This document shows positions 6,743 through 6,787 of a stretch of DNA of 6,787 bases, piece after piece. The notes under the pieces were generated by a model. It searched no databases, had not been told where the DNA came from, and saw only the letters and a program-made list of their open reading frames with translations. How positions within the stretch are numbered: the first letter of the stretch is position 1; each line of letters starts with the position of its first letter. Position numbers and translations under genes: made by a program. The DNA lies in assembly GCA_947523045.1 (NCBI GenBank), contig CANNUR010000168.1:1-6787 (forward strand), written 5' to 3'. Source of the DNA: an uncultured Prosthecobacter sp. Its GTDB lineage: Bacteria; Verrucomicrobiota; Verrucomicrobiia; Verrucomicrobiales; Verrucomicrobiaceae.

Positions 6743-6787
6743 ATGATCCGTCCCCTGCTTTCCCTTCTTGCCGCCGGTGCCCTGCTG
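6743..6787 (+). CDS. Start of an exported protein, possibly the periplasmic chaperone Skp/OmpH (3' end outside window)
   Basis: An ATG at 6743 opens a frame that reads MIRPLLSLLAAGALL to the window edge: a short basic n-region and a hydrophobic core, as in a Sec signal peptide. It starts 22 bases after the bamA stop, so it is probably co-transcribed. In many Gram-negative genomes, including Verrucomicrobiota, the gene after bamA is skp/ompH, which carries unfolded outer-membrane proteins to BamA, often followed by lpxD. The identity is inferred only from gene order, since 15 residues cannot identify a family. No clear ribosome binding site precedes it. Confidence 0.6.
   Translation, partial: MIRPLLSLLAAGALL

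Noticed and set aside
4492..6744. A 750-codon open frame on the minus strand covering almost all of bamA
   Set aside because: Low-complexity Val/Ala/Asp/Gly-rich translation without domains; it mirrors the codon pattern of bamA, which is certain by its POTRA and barrel motifs.
1..6787. Mobile element, CRISPR array, toxin-antitoxin or defence system
   Set aside because: No transposase, integrase, direct-repeat array, small paired genes or nuclease motifs were seen; the gene content is envelope biogenesis and exported proteins.

Overview
The window is GC-rich bacterial DNA that most likely comes from the Verrucomicrobiota, perhaps an Opitutae-like lineage. The assignment rests on three things read by eye. 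One is a large secreted protein that joins a dehydrogenase-type propeller, HEAT-like repeats and a C-terminal CxxCH heme domain, an architecture typical of the Planctomycetes-Verrucomicrobia group. Another is a cysteine-free array of bacterial Ig-like modules. The third is a standard Gram-negative outer-membrane assembly gene, bamA. The class-level assignment is an inference; no search was run.

Layout. Positions 2-997 (+) hold the 3' end of a gene for a protein built from tandem Ig-like modules of about 90 residues; its start lies outside the window. A short convergent gap (998-1126) contains a GC-rich hairpin that could terminate both flanking genes. Positions 1127-4129 (-) encode the 1000-residue PVC-type heme-binding protein, apparently intact from signal peptide to stop. 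A divergent gap of 197 bases (4130-4326) separates it from bamA. This gap must hold the promoters of both genes, and it contains an inverted repeat, a TTGACG box and a hairpin-forming stretch. Positions 4327-6720 (+) encode a complete BamA with signal peptide, five POTRA domains, a 16-stranded-type barrel with the VRGY motif, and a terminal Phe. A further gene starts 22 bases downstream (6743) and runs off the window after 15 codons of signal-peptide-like sequence. By gene order in related genomes it may be the periplasmic chaperone skp/ompH.

How the genes relate. BamA and the truncated downstream gene probably form one envelope-biogenesis operon. The heme protein is exported and probably acts in the periplasm or at the outer membrane as an oxidoreductase-like protein of unknown substrate. 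The Ig-array protein is probably extracellular or surface-exposed. No functional link between these three units is visible beyond all of them being envelope or exported proteins. I found no mobile element, CRISPR array, tRNA, rRNA or phage signature, and nothing that clearly makes up a new multi-gene system. The least understood item is the large heme-domain fusion protein.
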